The notes under the pieces are model-generated. The model saw nothing but the letters and a program-made list of their open reading frames with translations, was not told the DNA's origin and did not search any database. A stretch of 42,786 nucleotides of DNA from SIG78 sp045635745 (lineage in GTDB: Bacteria > Verrucomicrobiota > Lentisphaeria > Victivallales > Victivallaceae), in NCBI GenBank assembly GCA_045635745.1, contig JAZTWG010000062.1:1-42786 (forward strand). The letters are read 5' to 3'. The translations under genes and the position numbers were made by a program. Below, piece by piece: positions 8,002 through 15,988 of this stretch (positions are counted from its first letter, which is position 1; every line of letters starts with the position of its first letter).

Positions 8002-8745
8002 ATGGAAGTCAAAGTTCTGAAGAACAAGACCGAAATGAGCAAGGCGGCTGCCGCTTACGGTGCCGAGGTATTGCGTAAAGTATTGGCAGAAAAGGGTGCG
8101 GTCAACATGATTGCCGCTACCGCTCCGAGCCAGTTTGAAATGATGAGCTTCCTGGTTCAGGAACCGGGTATCGATTGGAGCAAAGTCACTCTGTTCCATT
8201 TGGATGAATACATCGGTCTGCCCCAGGGCCACAAGGCTGGTTTCCGTTTGAACTTGCGTGAAAACTTCATCGACAAGCTGCCCTGCAAGCTGGCTGAAGT
8301 CTACTTCGTTGAAGGCGATACCGACGATCCTGCCGCTTTCTGCGCCAAGATGAAGAAAGTTCTGGCCGATCACCCGGTCGATATTGCTTTTATCGGCGTT
8401 GGTGAAAATGGCCACATTGCGTTCAATGACCCGCCGGCTGACTTTGAAACCGACGAAGCGTTCCTCGTGGTGAAACTGGATGATGCCTGCCGCAATCAGC
8501 AGCTGGGCGAAGGCTGGTTCCCCACCTTCGACGCTGTTCCCACCCACGCTTTCAGCATGAGCGTGCCGCAGATCTGCAAGAGCAAAGTGATCGTCAACGT
8601 TGTGCCCGACGAACGCAAAGCTCAGGCTATCAAAGGCATGATCGAAGGCCCGGTCACCAATACCTGCCCGGCTTCTATTCTGCAGAATCATCCGCATTGC
8701 GTTACTTTCCTTGATGAAGCCAGTGCTTCGCTGCTTGGCAAGTAA
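8002..8745 (+). CDS. nagB: Glucosamine-6-phosphate deaminase
   Basis: A 247-residue cytoplasmic isomerase/deaminase that turns glucosamine-6-phosphate into fructose-6-phosphate and ammonia, the exit of amino-sugar catabolism into glycolysis. Signature elements are LFHLDEYIGLP (catalytic Asp), FIGVGENGHIAFNDPPADF with the ring-opening His, and the late CPAS segment. It is slightly shorter than the 266-residue E. coli enzyme; the allosteric C-terminal segment appears reduced. An AGAGGG ribosome-binding site lies 8 nt upstream. It is monocistronic, with its own promoter and terminator, and lies next to the GH20 cluster that would supply its substrate. Codons look strongly biased, suggesting high expression. 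Confidence 0.95.
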   Translation: MEVKVLKNKTEMSKAAAAYGAEVLRKVLAEKGAVNMIAATAPSQFEMMSFLVQEPGIDWSKVTLFHLDEYIGLPQGHKAGFRLNLRENFIDKLPCKLAEVYFVEGDTDDPAAFCAKMKKVLADHPVDIAFIGVGENGHIAFNDPPADFETDEAFLVVKLDDACRNQQLGEGWFPTFDAVPTHAFSMSVPQICKSKVIVNVVPDERKAQAIKGMIEGPVTNTCPASILQNHPHCVTFLDEASASLLGK

Positions 8746-8776
8746 TTGCGTTTGACTGATTGAAGTCTTAAATAAA

Positions 8777-8811
8777 ATACCGCCGGTTGTTGAAACTGGC
8801 GGTATTTTTTT
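8777..8811 (+). terminator. Terminator of nagB
   Basis: ATACCGCCGGTT (8777-8788) pairs with AACTGGCGGTAT (8794-8805), with one G-U pair, followed by a run of T to 8811. It lies 30 bp after the nagB stop. It may also act for the convergent GH20 gene that ends at 8865, though on that strand the tail is weaker. Confidence 0.85.
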
Positions 8812-8864
8812 GTTCCCGATGCTGACCGGGCAGAGCGGGAACGGCGAATGTTTTATTTGGTGAG

Positions 8865-10709
8865 TCAGAGCTCCGCTGCCGGCTGAAGCGTTATTGCGAG
8901 TGTGTGTACTTCGGCGGCTGCTGCGCGGTCTTTCCATGAGTACATGGAATCCTGCGAACCGAGGAAAGCGTATGTGCAGTCATCTTTGAGTACAAACTCC
9001 GGATTGCTGACCATGCCTTTGCCGGTGGCGGCAGCCGGTACGAACCGCCGATCGCCCAGATTCAGCTCCACATAAGCTATACCCTGACCACCGTAACCTT
9101 GTGCATCGATAACGATTTGTTCGGCATCAACAGCTTCATCCAGCGGCAGTATCTGCTCATAACAGCTGCTGCTGCCGCGGAAAGAACCATGTGCCACCGG
9201 GATTTTTTGACCATCTTTGACCAGCGCAATATCCAGCATTTCGGCTCCGTATTGATTTACCGAAGCAAAGAGTATTTTCAAATAATTGCCGCAGAAAAGT
9301 TTTTCGCAATGCAAACGGGCCTTTTTTACAAAGTTGTTCAGATACGATTCAATGGTGTTGGGCTCAATGCCGGGACGCCAGAGATTCCATTTAGTCGAAT
9401 AATTATCGGCCTTGCTCTGAACTTGGTCCAATGCATCGCTGATCTGCTGCGGGGAGGTTGTTTTATCCGTAATTCCCCGGATAAGCTTTTTCAGATCGAA
9501 TATTGAACATTCCAATTCCAGCATCAGAATCAGCTCTTCAGCAATGCGTTTGCCGGTTTCATTGGTTATGCCGGTGAGTTTTTCCTTTAATATGACCAAC
9601 TCCAGCTGCCGGCGCGAATTGCCGCCATAGTCCAAACCGTTGAAGCCGCAGTTGGTTGTATTCATGGCAGTAAAATTTGTAAAGCGTGAGGTATTGTTTT
9701 CGCAGAAACAGCGCACCGCCTGAATCAGCATCGGGTCGCCGGTATTGAAGTAATCGCGCATAAATGCTTTAAAACACTCTTCTTCCGTACCTTTTCCTGC
9801 CCAGAAACGACCAATCGAAGCGATCACCGGCAATGCTTTATACATAAAACGGTGGTGAGAACACCAGGTAGTCATGATTCCCCCGGCAATATTTTTGCGC
9901 AGTGAAGCATATTCGGAAAAAGTTCTGCCGTTGCTGGTAAGATAAGTTGCCGGAGCAAGCAGATATTCAAAACCCAGTTTATCGTAGATTTCAAGCATAT
10001 TTTTCCGTTCGCGGTTGCCAAAGTGCCCGGTCGATCGGTAGACATCCGGTTGATACTGCCAATGCGCCATGATTATATCGCGGGGCATATCGGGCAGAAT
10101 GTGGAAGTAGTAGTCGAACATATCATCCCACATAATCATCCGGCGTTTGAGTTTGCCGACGACTACATCGCGGCATTTCAGGATGAATTCTTTATACATG
10201 GCAGCCTCTTTGGCATAGTCCATGCCGCCGGCAGTACATTTTTCGCAGTAACCGAGATCCCAGCACTCATCGCCGCCGATATGGAAATACTCCGATGGTA
10301 TGATTTCAGAGAGTTCAGTCAGGTAATTTTCGATAAATTCGTAAATCTTGGGATTGGATAAACAGAAATTACCCCGCTTGCTTCCCCAGAAACGGGTTCC
10401 GTCTTCCAGTAAATCCGAGAGTTCTTCGTAGCGGGTAAGGCTGTTGACGAAAGTCAGATTGGTCGTGGGGATCACTTTTATGCCCCGCTCAAAAGCGTAC
10501 TTTACGATCTCGCGGAGTTCATCAGCGGTATAAGCATCCTTTTCGTCCGGGTATGGGTGCGATTTGATTTTTACCCGCCACGCCATATAAAGCACCAGTG
10601 TATTATAGCCGTTTTCCGCCAGAAAATCAATATAGAAACGGATGAATTCCATAGTCTCTTTCTGACGGTTTAAATCAAGCTGTACCGCCCGGATCTGATA
10701 GGCCTGCAT
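8865..10709 (-). CDS. GH20-type beta-N-acetylhexosaminidase, cytoplasmic
   Basis: A 614-residue protein whose N-terminal 350 residues look like a GH20 TIM barrel. The catalytic pair is visible in HIGGDE (D147-E148), the family motif for substrate-assisted removal of terminal GlcNAc or GalNAc. It begins directly with the barrel strand (RAVQLDLNRQKETM), lacks the usual N-terminal GH20b domain and lacks a signal peptide, so it should act inside the cell on imported substrates. The C-terminal 260 residues are helical and then beta-rich, of unknown role. Start ATG 10709 is chosen because AAAGGAG lies at the right distance; an upstream in-frame start at 10784 would add an unsupported 25 residues. 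It is paralogous to the gene at 12907-14805 and divergent from an AraC-family regulator. Exact sugar specificity cannot be told. Confidence 0.82.
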   Translation of the reverse strand: MQAYQIRAVQLDLNRQKETMEFIRFYIDFLAENGYNTLVLYMAWRVKIKSHPYPDEKDAYTADELREIVKYAFERGIKVIPTTNLTFVNSLTRYEELSDLLEDGTRFWGSKRGNFCLSNPKIYEFIENYLTELSEIIPSEYFHIGGDECWDLGYCEKCTAGGMDYAKEAAMYKEFILKCRDVVVGKLKRRMIMWDDMFDYYFHILPDMPRDIIMAHWQYQPDVYRSTGHFGNRERKNMLEIYDKLGFEYLLAPATYLTSNGRTFSEYASLRKNIAGGIMTTWCSHHRFMYKALPVIASIGRFWAGKGTEEECFKAFMRDYFNTGDPMLIQAVRCFCENNTSRFTNFTAMNTTNCGFNGLDYGGNSRRQLELVILKEKLTGITNETGKRIAEELILMLELECSIFDLKKLIRGITDKTTSPQQISDALDQVQSKADNYSTKWNLWRPGIEPNTIESYLNNFVKKARLHCEKLFCGNYLKILFASVNQYGAEMLDIALVKDGQKIPVAHGSFRGSSSCYEQILPLDEAVDAEQIVIDAQGYGGQGIAYVELNLGDRRFVPAAATGKGMVSNPEFVLKDDCTYAFLGSQDSMYSWKDRAAAAEVHTLAITLQPAAEL

Positions 10710-10788
10710 AATTATTATCTCCTTTGGTAATAAATTGTGAATTTCTGTATACAAAATACTGCTCTGAAATAAAAATTCAAACACTGTA

Positions 10789-10821
10789 TTGCTGAAAAAT
10801 TATATTATGTTGCTGAAAAAT
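10789..10821. promoter_or_regulatory. Two 12-bp direct repeats, probable AraC-family operator
   Basis: TTGCTGAAAAAT occurs exactly at 10789-10800 and 10810-10821, a 21-bp repeat distance that places both on the same DNA face. A degenerate third copy (GCTCTGAAAT) starts at 10761. Tandem half-sites two helical turns apart are typical of AraC-family regulators, and such a regulator is encoded next door at 10860. They overlap the proposed promoter of the GH20 gene. Confidence 0.5.
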
Positions 10822-10829
10822 ATTTGCAA
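10802..10829 (-). promoter_or_regulatory. Probable promoter of the GH20 gene
   Basis: On the minus strand TTGCAA (10829-10824), a 16-bp spacer and TAATAT (10807-10802). One copy of the direct repeat falls in the spacer and the other just downstream. A bound regulator would therefore contact RNA polymerase directly. Confidence 0.5.
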
Positions 10830-10851
10830 AGTGAAAATCCGGTATTATAGT
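10824..10851 (+). promoter_or_regulatory. Probable promoter of the AraC-family gene, sharing its -35 box
   Basis: TTGCAA at 10824-10829 is its own reverse complement, so the same six bases can serve as -35 for both divergent promoters. TATAGT at 10846-10851 follows after 16 bp. Transcription would then start around 10858, almost at ATG 10860, implying a leaderless mRNA. This agrees with the lack of any Shine-Dalgarno sequence there. Confidence 0.4.
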
Positions 10852-10859
10852 AATCCACT

Positions 10860-11633
10860 ATGGATTTTAGTGAGATATTTGCAATTCTGGAAGAAAAATT
10901 CAACTGCCGTCTGGTATACCATGATGTGCGGTACCGTTTTTTTCATACCAAAGTTGTTAAATGTCAGCGTAAATATTTGAACTTGCACTTCCGTAATCAG
11001 GATTTCTGTCCCGACAGCGAAGTTGCCAGCTGTGTCAAGCACTGTGTAGTAAAACTGCGTAATGAACTTATAATGCACCGTCCACGTGTAAGATTGTGGC
11101 GCTGCCGCAAAGGGTATGTGGAGATTGTGGCTCCGGTATTCCGTAATGATATTTTAACGGGGGTATTGTTTGCCGGAATCTGGCGTCGGCCGCTGCCGAA
11201 AAATGATTTGATTTCTCTCTTAAAACTGCTGCCGGTACTGGCGGAAGGCATAACTGCAGAAATGGAACATATTGCTGCCGGACAGGCTGTCAAAGCAGGA
11301 TTCCGGGGCGAAGTGATGAGCTTTCTGGATAAACATTATCAGGAAAAGATAACGCTGCAGAAGTTGGCGTATCACCTTTCGCTTTCGCCATCGCGGACGT
11401 GTCATCTGGTACGTGAACACTTCGGCAGACCATTGACGGAAGTGCTGCTGGATCTGCGGCTGGAAAAGGCGTGTCTGCTGCTGGCTGAAAGTAATCTGCA
11501 GATTACAGAGATTGCCCGTTTATGCGGTTTTAATTCAGCAAATTACTTTGGGTTGAAGTTCCGGAAAAAATTTGATGTCTTACCTAAAAAATACAGTTTG
11601 CAGTGCAATAAAAAATACCGTGATATTTTGTAA
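10860..11633 (+). CDS. AraC-family transcriptional regulator
   Basis: A 257-residue regulator. The C-terminal 100 residues carry the double helix-turn-helix of AraC/XylS proteins: KITLQKLAYHLSLSPSRTCHLVREHFG, then ITEIARLCGFNSANYFGLKFRKKFDVLPKKY. The N-terminal half, residues about 1-125, has several Cys and His residues (FCPDSEVASCVKHC) and resembles PocR-type sensory domains; the ligand is unknown. ATG 10860 has no Shine-Dalgarno; see the promoter entry. It is divergent from the first GH20 gene, so it probably controls it, and perhaps the second GH20 operon, in response to an amino-sugar-related signal. Its stop codon lies within a terminator hairpin. Confidence 0.87.
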   Translation: MDFSEIFAILEEKFNCRLVYHDVRYRFFHTKVVKCQRKYLNLHFRNQDFCPDSEVASCVKHCVVKLRNELIMHRPRVRLWRCRKGYVEIVAPVFRNDILTGVLFAGIWRRPLPKNDLISLLKLLPVLAEGITAEMEHIAAGQAVKAGFRGEVMSFLDKHYQEKITLQKLAYHLSLSPSRTCHLVREHFGRPLTEVLLDLRLEKACLLLAESNLQITEIARLCGFNSANYFGLKFRKKFDVLPKKYSLQCNKKYRDIL

Positions 11634-11647
11634 AAACATCACGGTAT
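11615..11647. terminator. Hairpin shared by the AraC gene and the convergent transporter gene
   Basis: ATACCGTGAT (11615-11624) pairs with ATCACGGTAT (11638-11647). The T tail is on the minus-strand side, so it mainly ends the transporter operon. It also overlaps the end of the forward AraC reading frame. Confidence 0.7.
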
Positions 11648-11669
11648 ATGGGATATTTTGCCGCAATAA

Positions 11670-12641
11670 TTACTTTTGCTTCTTTTCGGCGCATTTATCG
11701 ATCAGGCGGAATATTCCCGCCAGAAATGTACCCGATATACTGTGCCATACGCAGCTTACAGCCGAAGCCAGCGCCGCTTCCGGCGTGCCGGCAAAATGCA
11801 CCGTTGCCAGATTGGTGGCAAGGCCTGCATTCTGCATACCCACTTCAATGGAGATCGTGCGTTTTTGTGCTTTGCTCATCCGGGTAAGAATCCCCACACC
11901 GTATCCGGCCAGATAACCGATGGCGTTATGCAGGAAAATTGCTGCAAAGATCAGCAATCCGGAGCTGAAAAAATGTTTGCCGTTGAAAGTTATAACTCCG
12001 CCTACAATGCAGGCAAAAGCGATCACCGAAACTCCCGGCATGGTCTTGCAGAACTCCTGATAGGCATTTTTTCTGCCCCAGAGATAGTTGCCGATAAAAC
12101 CCACCGCTACCGGCAGAATCGTTACGATCAATATACTTTTGAACATGCCAATGGCATTGATTTCGATTTTATCGCCTGCCAGATAAAGCATCAGTAGCGG
12201 TGTCATTACCGGTGCCAGTAAGGTCGAAGCAGTAGTCATGCCTACCGAAAAAGCCACATCACCCCGGCTCAAAAAGGTAATGATGTTGCTGGAAACCCCG
12301 CCGGGGCAGCAGCCCACCAGCAGCAGCCCCGCAGCGATTCCCGGCGGCAGATTCATTATTTTTACCATGGCAAACGCAATAAGCGGCATAAGCGTATACT
12401 GGGCGACTGCACCGATAAAAATATCAAACGGCCGCCTGGCGAGGATCTTGAAATCTTCGGTGGTCAGCGTCATGCCCATAGTAAGCATGATAATGCCCAG
12501 CACCAGAGTCTGGATATCGCCTTTTACCCAGCGGAAAAGATCCGGATAAATAAAGGTTACTGCTGCTACGCCTACGATTACAGGCGAGGTGTATGCCGCC
12601 AGAAAACGGCTGATACTCTGAAAAAACTTTATGATACTCAT
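11670..12641 (-). CDS. Bile acid:sodium symporter (BASS) family transporter
   Basis: A 323-residue inner-membrane protein with about nine or ten hydrophobic helices. BASS-family marks are LVGCCPGGVSSNIITFLSRGDVA, equivalent to the conserved sodium-site region, and ISIEVGMQNAGLATNLA in the second inverted repeat. Bacterial relatives import organic anions such as bile acids, pantoate or keto acids with Na+; the substrate here is unknown. I use ATG 12641 (MSIIKFF), two bases after the stop of the TSCPD gene. The longer frame from 12719 would overlap that gene. Translation is probably coupled, as no strong ribosome-binding site is seen. It is the last gene of the GH20-TSCPD-transporter operon. 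Confidence 0.88.
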   Translation of the reverse strand: MSIIKFFQSISRFLAAYTSPVIVGVAAVTFIYPDLFRWVKGDIQTLVLGIIMLTMGMTLTTEDFKILARRPFDIFIGAVAQYTLMPLIAFAMVKIMNLPPGIAAGLLLVGCCPGGVSSNIITFLSRGDVAFSVGMTTASTLLAPVMTPLLMLYLAGDKIEINAIGMFKSILIVTILPVAVGFIGNYLWGRKNAYQEFCKTMPGVSVIAFACIVGGVITFNGKHFFSSGLLIFAAIFLHNAIGYLAGYGVGILTRMSKAQKRTISIEVGMQNAGLATNLATVHFAGTPEAALASAVSCVWHSISGTFLAGIFRLIDKCAEKKQK

Positions 12642-12643
12642 TT

Positions 12644-12901
12644 TTATTTCACACGCTTTTCGGCTTCGGAAAGGGCACACGCCAGCTGATCGGGGCATGA
12701 GGTATTGCGGCAGCCGCAAGTTATGCCGGCAAGACGTTGGATAACGTCGCTTATTTCCATGCCGGCAACGAGTTGTTCAATACCTTTGTGGTTGCCGTCG
12801 CATCCGCCGTGAAATTTGACGGATACGACAGTTGTACCTTCGATCTCAACATCTATGGCGTGGGCGCAAACCTTATTGCCGGTGTTGTAAAGATATTTCA
12901 T
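12644..12901 (-). CDS. TSCPD-domain protein
   Basis: An 85-residue protein with the motif that names the family: CGCRNTSCPDQLACAL at about residues 62-77. Two further cysteines lie in NKVCAHAID and GGCDGN. The spaced cysteines suggest metal binding. The TSCPD domain also occurs at the C-terminus of some B12-dependent ribonucleotide reductases, while stand-alone copies like this are uncharacterised. It starts 5 nt after the GH20 stop (12907) and ends 2 nt before the transporter start, so it is firmly inside this operon. Its role there is unknown. Confidence 0.88.
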   Translation of the reverse strand: MKYLYNTGNKVCAHAIDVEIEGTTVVSVKFHGGCDGNHKGIEQLVAGMEISDVIQRLAGITCGCRNTSCPDQLACALSEAEKRVK

Positions 12902-12906
12902 AGTTC

Positions 12907-14805
12907 TTACTTCTGCGCCATGGCGATATCGTCGGCAGAAAATTCCTGCATGGCAAGAACCACGGAGTTTTTCTGATCGGAAGCATTGCGGTCAAAGTAA
13001 TCGTAACGGGTGGACTGGCCGCCGAACCATGCGAAATTACCATTGTTGTTCAGCAGATACCACGGATCGCTCACTTTGCCCGCCACTTTGAGAATGGCTT
13101 TGGGTTCGTAAAGTTTGCCGTTGGCAAAGATTTCCACATAGTTGATCCCCACTCCGCCCAGACCGGAGCCGGTTATGCGGACTTCTTCAATGGGGGTGGT
13201 AATATCTTTTTCCAGGGCTGCAAAACGGCAGAATATCGCGTTGCCGGCGGGCTTGTAAACGCCGCCTGCGAGCTTGACCCATTCACCGTTGACTTTGTAT
13301 TCAACGGTAATGCTTTCCACTCCGAAAAATTCCGGCAGGGTGCCGGTGATCTTGACCCATGCGTTGGAGGCAAGGCGATCTTCGAGCTTGGCGATGGAAT
13401 CCAGCACGCCGGCTTTGCGTTCGGCAAAAACATTGGGTTTAATGGTGCTGCGATAGGTGTTCCAGCGGTCGATCATGTGATCAAAATAATCGGAGTAACC
13501 TTTGCGGAAATCGGCAAACTTCTGACGGCGGTCGGCGGTGCAGCCGTTGTCAAAAATATCCTGCGCTATGAATTTTGCCTGTTGGGAAAGTTCTTTTTCC
13601 CACAAAGCATCAAGGAGGTCATCCAAACAAATCTTGCCGAGATCGGTGGTAATCTTGTCGCGGCAGGATTTGAGAATGGTTATGGAGCCGCTGCAGACAT
13701 TCATGGAGGCCATGCTCATACCGTAGTAATCACGAGTGCAAATGGCGCCTTCCTTGACACCGTCAAAGTGACGGAGCAGACCGCTGTTGAGCGCGATCTT
13801 CAATGCGGCACGGAAAACTGCATCGTCGGTGCCGAAAAGTTTTACGGTCATGGCATCAAATGCTTCATCCGGCGACATACCGTTCATCTGCAAGCCGGCA
13901 GAAACGAATACCGGCAAAGTGCGGTAAAGGAATGTATCGCTCTTTTCCCAGCAGGTAAGCAAGCCGCCCAGTACACCGGGTTTGCCGTTGGCGTATTCAA
14001 AATAGCTTTGCGAGTTCCAGAGCGTGCGGTCAGCGGGGGCGGCGATAGTTTCAAAGCCGTTGGCGGCGTTGACGGCAAGACGGTTTTCGCAATCCACATC
14101 GAGCAGATGCCCCTGATAGTTGCGCACGTCGTGCTGATACTGCCAGTCGACCATCACCACATCGCGGGGAACATCTTTGAACACATCAGGATAAAACTCG
14201 AACATATCGCTCCACATCATGATGCGTTTGCCACATTCTGCCATGATTTCGCGGATCTTCATAATGTGTTTGATAAACATTTTCTGTTCAGACATCAAAT
14301 CCGGCATGGCGGCTTTGCAGCGGGGGCACATGTTGAAATCCCAGAATTCATCCAAGCCCACATGGAACCATTTGCTCGGGAAGAGTTCAGCAACTTCTTT
14401 GAGATAAGTACCGATGAAGCTGTAAAAATCAGGATGCGTTACGCAGAATGCCAATTTGCGGGTGCCGCCGAAACGGCCGGTCATATCGCCCTGCAATTCG
14501 GCAAGGTGTTCAAGTTCCTTGTGGCGCAGAAAACGTTCGGCATGGCCGAGGGTTGCCACGCAGGGAACAACTTCCACACCGCGTTCGGCAGCGTAGGCTG
14601 CAATGTGTTTGATTTCTTCTATGGTGTAGGCTTCGTTGTCTGCCGGCAGCTGGTAGCTGGCGGTTTTGATGCGGTCTTCCAGATAAAGCAGCAAACCGTT
14701 ATAGCCGGAGTCAGCCAGCAGAGTTATGAATTTTTCAATAAATTCCACTGTTTCCATCTGTCTGGCCACATCCAGCTGTGCCCAGCGAATATCAAATTTT
14801 GCCAT
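12907..14805 (-). CDS. Second GH20-type hexosaminidase, cytoplasmic
   Basis: A 632-residue paralogue of the protein at 8865-10709. They share the opening WAQLDVARQMETVEFI with LADSGYN, the strand pattern of the barrel, and the catalytic pair, here HVGLDE (D152-E153), with Leu in place of the second Gly of the usual HxGGDE. A nearby FNMCPRCK motif with two Cys corresponds to GYCEKC in the first protein and may bind a metal. The C-terminal 130 residues are beta-rich (VESITVEYKVNGEWVKLAGG) and resemble a carbohydrate-binding or discoidin-like module. There is no signal peptide. Start ATG 14805 has AAGGA upstream; the longer frame to 14883 is unsupported. It is the first gene of an operon with the TSCPD and BASS genes. 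Specificity is unknown, and the changed motif could mean a different sugar. Confidence 0.8.
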   Translation of the reverse strand: MAKFDIRWAQLDVARQMETVEFIEKFITLLADSGYNGLLLYLEDRIKTASYQLPADNEAYTIEEIKHIAAYAAERGVEVVPCVATLGHAERFLRHKELEHLAELQGDMTGRFGGTRKLAFCVTHPDFYSFIGTYLKEVAELFPSKWFHVGLDEFWDFNMCPRCKAAMPDLMSEQKMFIKHIMKIREIMAECGKRIMMWSDMFEFYPDVFKDVPRDVVMVDWQYQHDVRNYQGHLLDVDCENRLAVNAANGFETIAAPADRTLWNSQSYFEYANGKPGVLGGLLTCWEKSDTFLYRTLPVFVSAGLQMNGMSPDEAFDAMTVKLFGTDDAVFRAALKIALNSGLLRHFDGVKEGAICTRDYYGMSMASMNVCSGSITILKSCRDKITTDLGKICLDDLLDALWEKELSQQAKFIAQDIFDNGCTADRRQKFADFRKGYSDYFDHMIDRWNTYRSTIKPNVFAERKAGVLDSIAKLEDRLASNAWVKITGTLPEFFGVESITVEYKVNGEWVKLAGGVYKPAGNAIFCRFAALEKDITTPIEEVRITGSGLGGVGINYVEIFANGKLYEPKAILKVAGKVSDPWYLLNNNGNFAWFGGQSTRYDYFDRNASDQKNSVVLAMQEFSADDIAMAQK

Positions 14806-14922
14806 AATATACTGTCCTTCAATTATGTTTATAAGGTTTATGCAAACGATAGTTAATATACCGCCAAAACTGCTTTTTTCCATTATCGGGCAGAGTTTTT
14901 TTGCTTTTTACGCATTTATTTT

Positions 14923-14950
14923 TTGCAGTTGTTTATGAAACTGTTATATT
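14923..14950 (+). promoter_or_regulatory. Probable promoter of cysK
   Basis: TTGCAG at 14923-14928, a 16-bp spacer and TATATT at 14945-14950. The start site would be near 14957, about 20 nt before the cysK ATG. Its AGGAG ribosome-binding site lies in that short leader. Confidence 0.5.
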
Positions 14951-14977
14951 AACAGAAAATACACAGGAGCTGATTTT

Positions 14978-15898
14978 ATGAATATTGCAGAAAACATACT
15001 CGCAACCATCGGCAACACCCCGTTGGTGAAGGTCAATAAACTCAATAACACGGCGGCCGCCGTTTTCGCCAAAGTCGAGTTTTTCAATCCCGGCGGCAGC
15101 GCTAAAGACCGAGTGGGGATTGCCATGATCGAGGCGGCCGAAAAGGCCGGTATGCTTCAGCCGGGGGCGTTGATCGTGGAACCCACCAGCGGTAATACCG
15201 GCGTGGGGCTGGCGATCGCCGCAGCGGTAAAAAATTATAAACTTATACTGACCATGCCCGACACCATGAGTGTTGAACGGCGGAAACTGCTGGCGGCTTA
15301 TGGCGCCGAACTGGTGCTGACCCCCGGTGCCGAAGGTATGCAGGGCGCCGTTGCTGCCGCGCAAAAGCTTGTGGCGGAAAATCCGGGCGCATTTATGCCG
15401 CAGCAGTTTTCCAATCCGGCCAACGCCGCCTCGCACGAAAACTCCACCGGTCCGGAGATCTGGCGCGATCTGGAAGGGCGCGTTGATGTGCTGGTTGCCG
15501 GAGTGGGGACCGGCGGAACACTGACCGGTACCGGGCGTTATTTGAAAAAGCAGAATTCCAATATTGAGATCGTGGCAGTCGAACCGGCTGCAAGTCCGCT
15601 GCTTTCGGAGGGCAGGGCTGGCGCGCACCAGCTGCAGGGGATCGGTGCAAACTTTGTGCCCGAAGTACTGGATAGAGCTCTTATCGATAAAATCATAGCC
15701 GTAAGCAACGAAGATGCGCGCGATACCGCCCGCAGCGCCGCCAGCAAAGAGGGTATGCTTATAGGTATTTCCGGCGGAGCGGCACTTTTTGCGGCGTTGG
15801 AACTGGCAAAAGATCCGGCGTATGCCAATAAAAATATAGTGGTGATTCTGCCGGATACCGGAGAACGCTATCTATCAGGCTACCTCTTTGAGAACTGA
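14978..15898 (+). CDS. cysK: Cysteine synthase (O-acetylserine sulfhydrylase)
   Basis: A 306-residue PLP enzyme making cysteine from O-acetylserine and sulfide in the cytoplasm. NPGGSAKDR carries the PLP lysine (K43), PTSGNTGVGLA is the substrate loop, and GVGTGGTLTGTGRYL binds the PLP phosphate. Length and the ending GERYLSGYLFEN fit CysK rather than CysM or cystathionine beta-synthase (no CBS domains). AGGAG lies well placed before ATG 14978. It is monocistronic and divergent from the second GH20 operon across 172 bp. No CymR-, CysB- or T-box-like element is evident. Confidence 0.95.
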   Translation: MNIAENILATIGNTPLVKVNKLNNTAAAVFAKVEFFNPGGSAKDRVGIAMIEAAEKAGMLQPGALIVEPTSGNTGVGLAIAAAVKNYKLILTMPDTMSVERRKLLAAYGAELVLTPGAEGMQGAVAAAQKLVAENPGAFMPQQFSNPANAASHENSTGPEIWRDLEGRVDVLVAGVGTGGTLTGTGRYLKKQNSNIEIVAVEPAASPLLSEGRAGAHQLQGIGANFVPEVLDRALIDKIIAVSNEDARDTARSAASKEGMLIGISGGAALFAALELAKDPAYANKNIVVILPDTGERYLSGYLFEN

Positions 15899-15942
15899 TC
15901 CGAACAGGCATAACGGATAAGTTGTAATAGTATCAAACGGCA

Positions 15943-15965
15943 TGAAGCATTTTCGGAACGCTTCA
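15943..15965. terminator. Weak hairpin between convergent cysK and the membrane-protein gene
   Basis: TGAAGC (15943-15948) pairs with GCTTCA (15960-15965) across an 11-nt loop. There is no clean T run on either side. It is the only candidate terminator between two convergent genes, so it may act in both directions. Confidence 0.3.
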
Positions 15966-15988
15966 CTTATATTTCCGGGCAGAAGATT

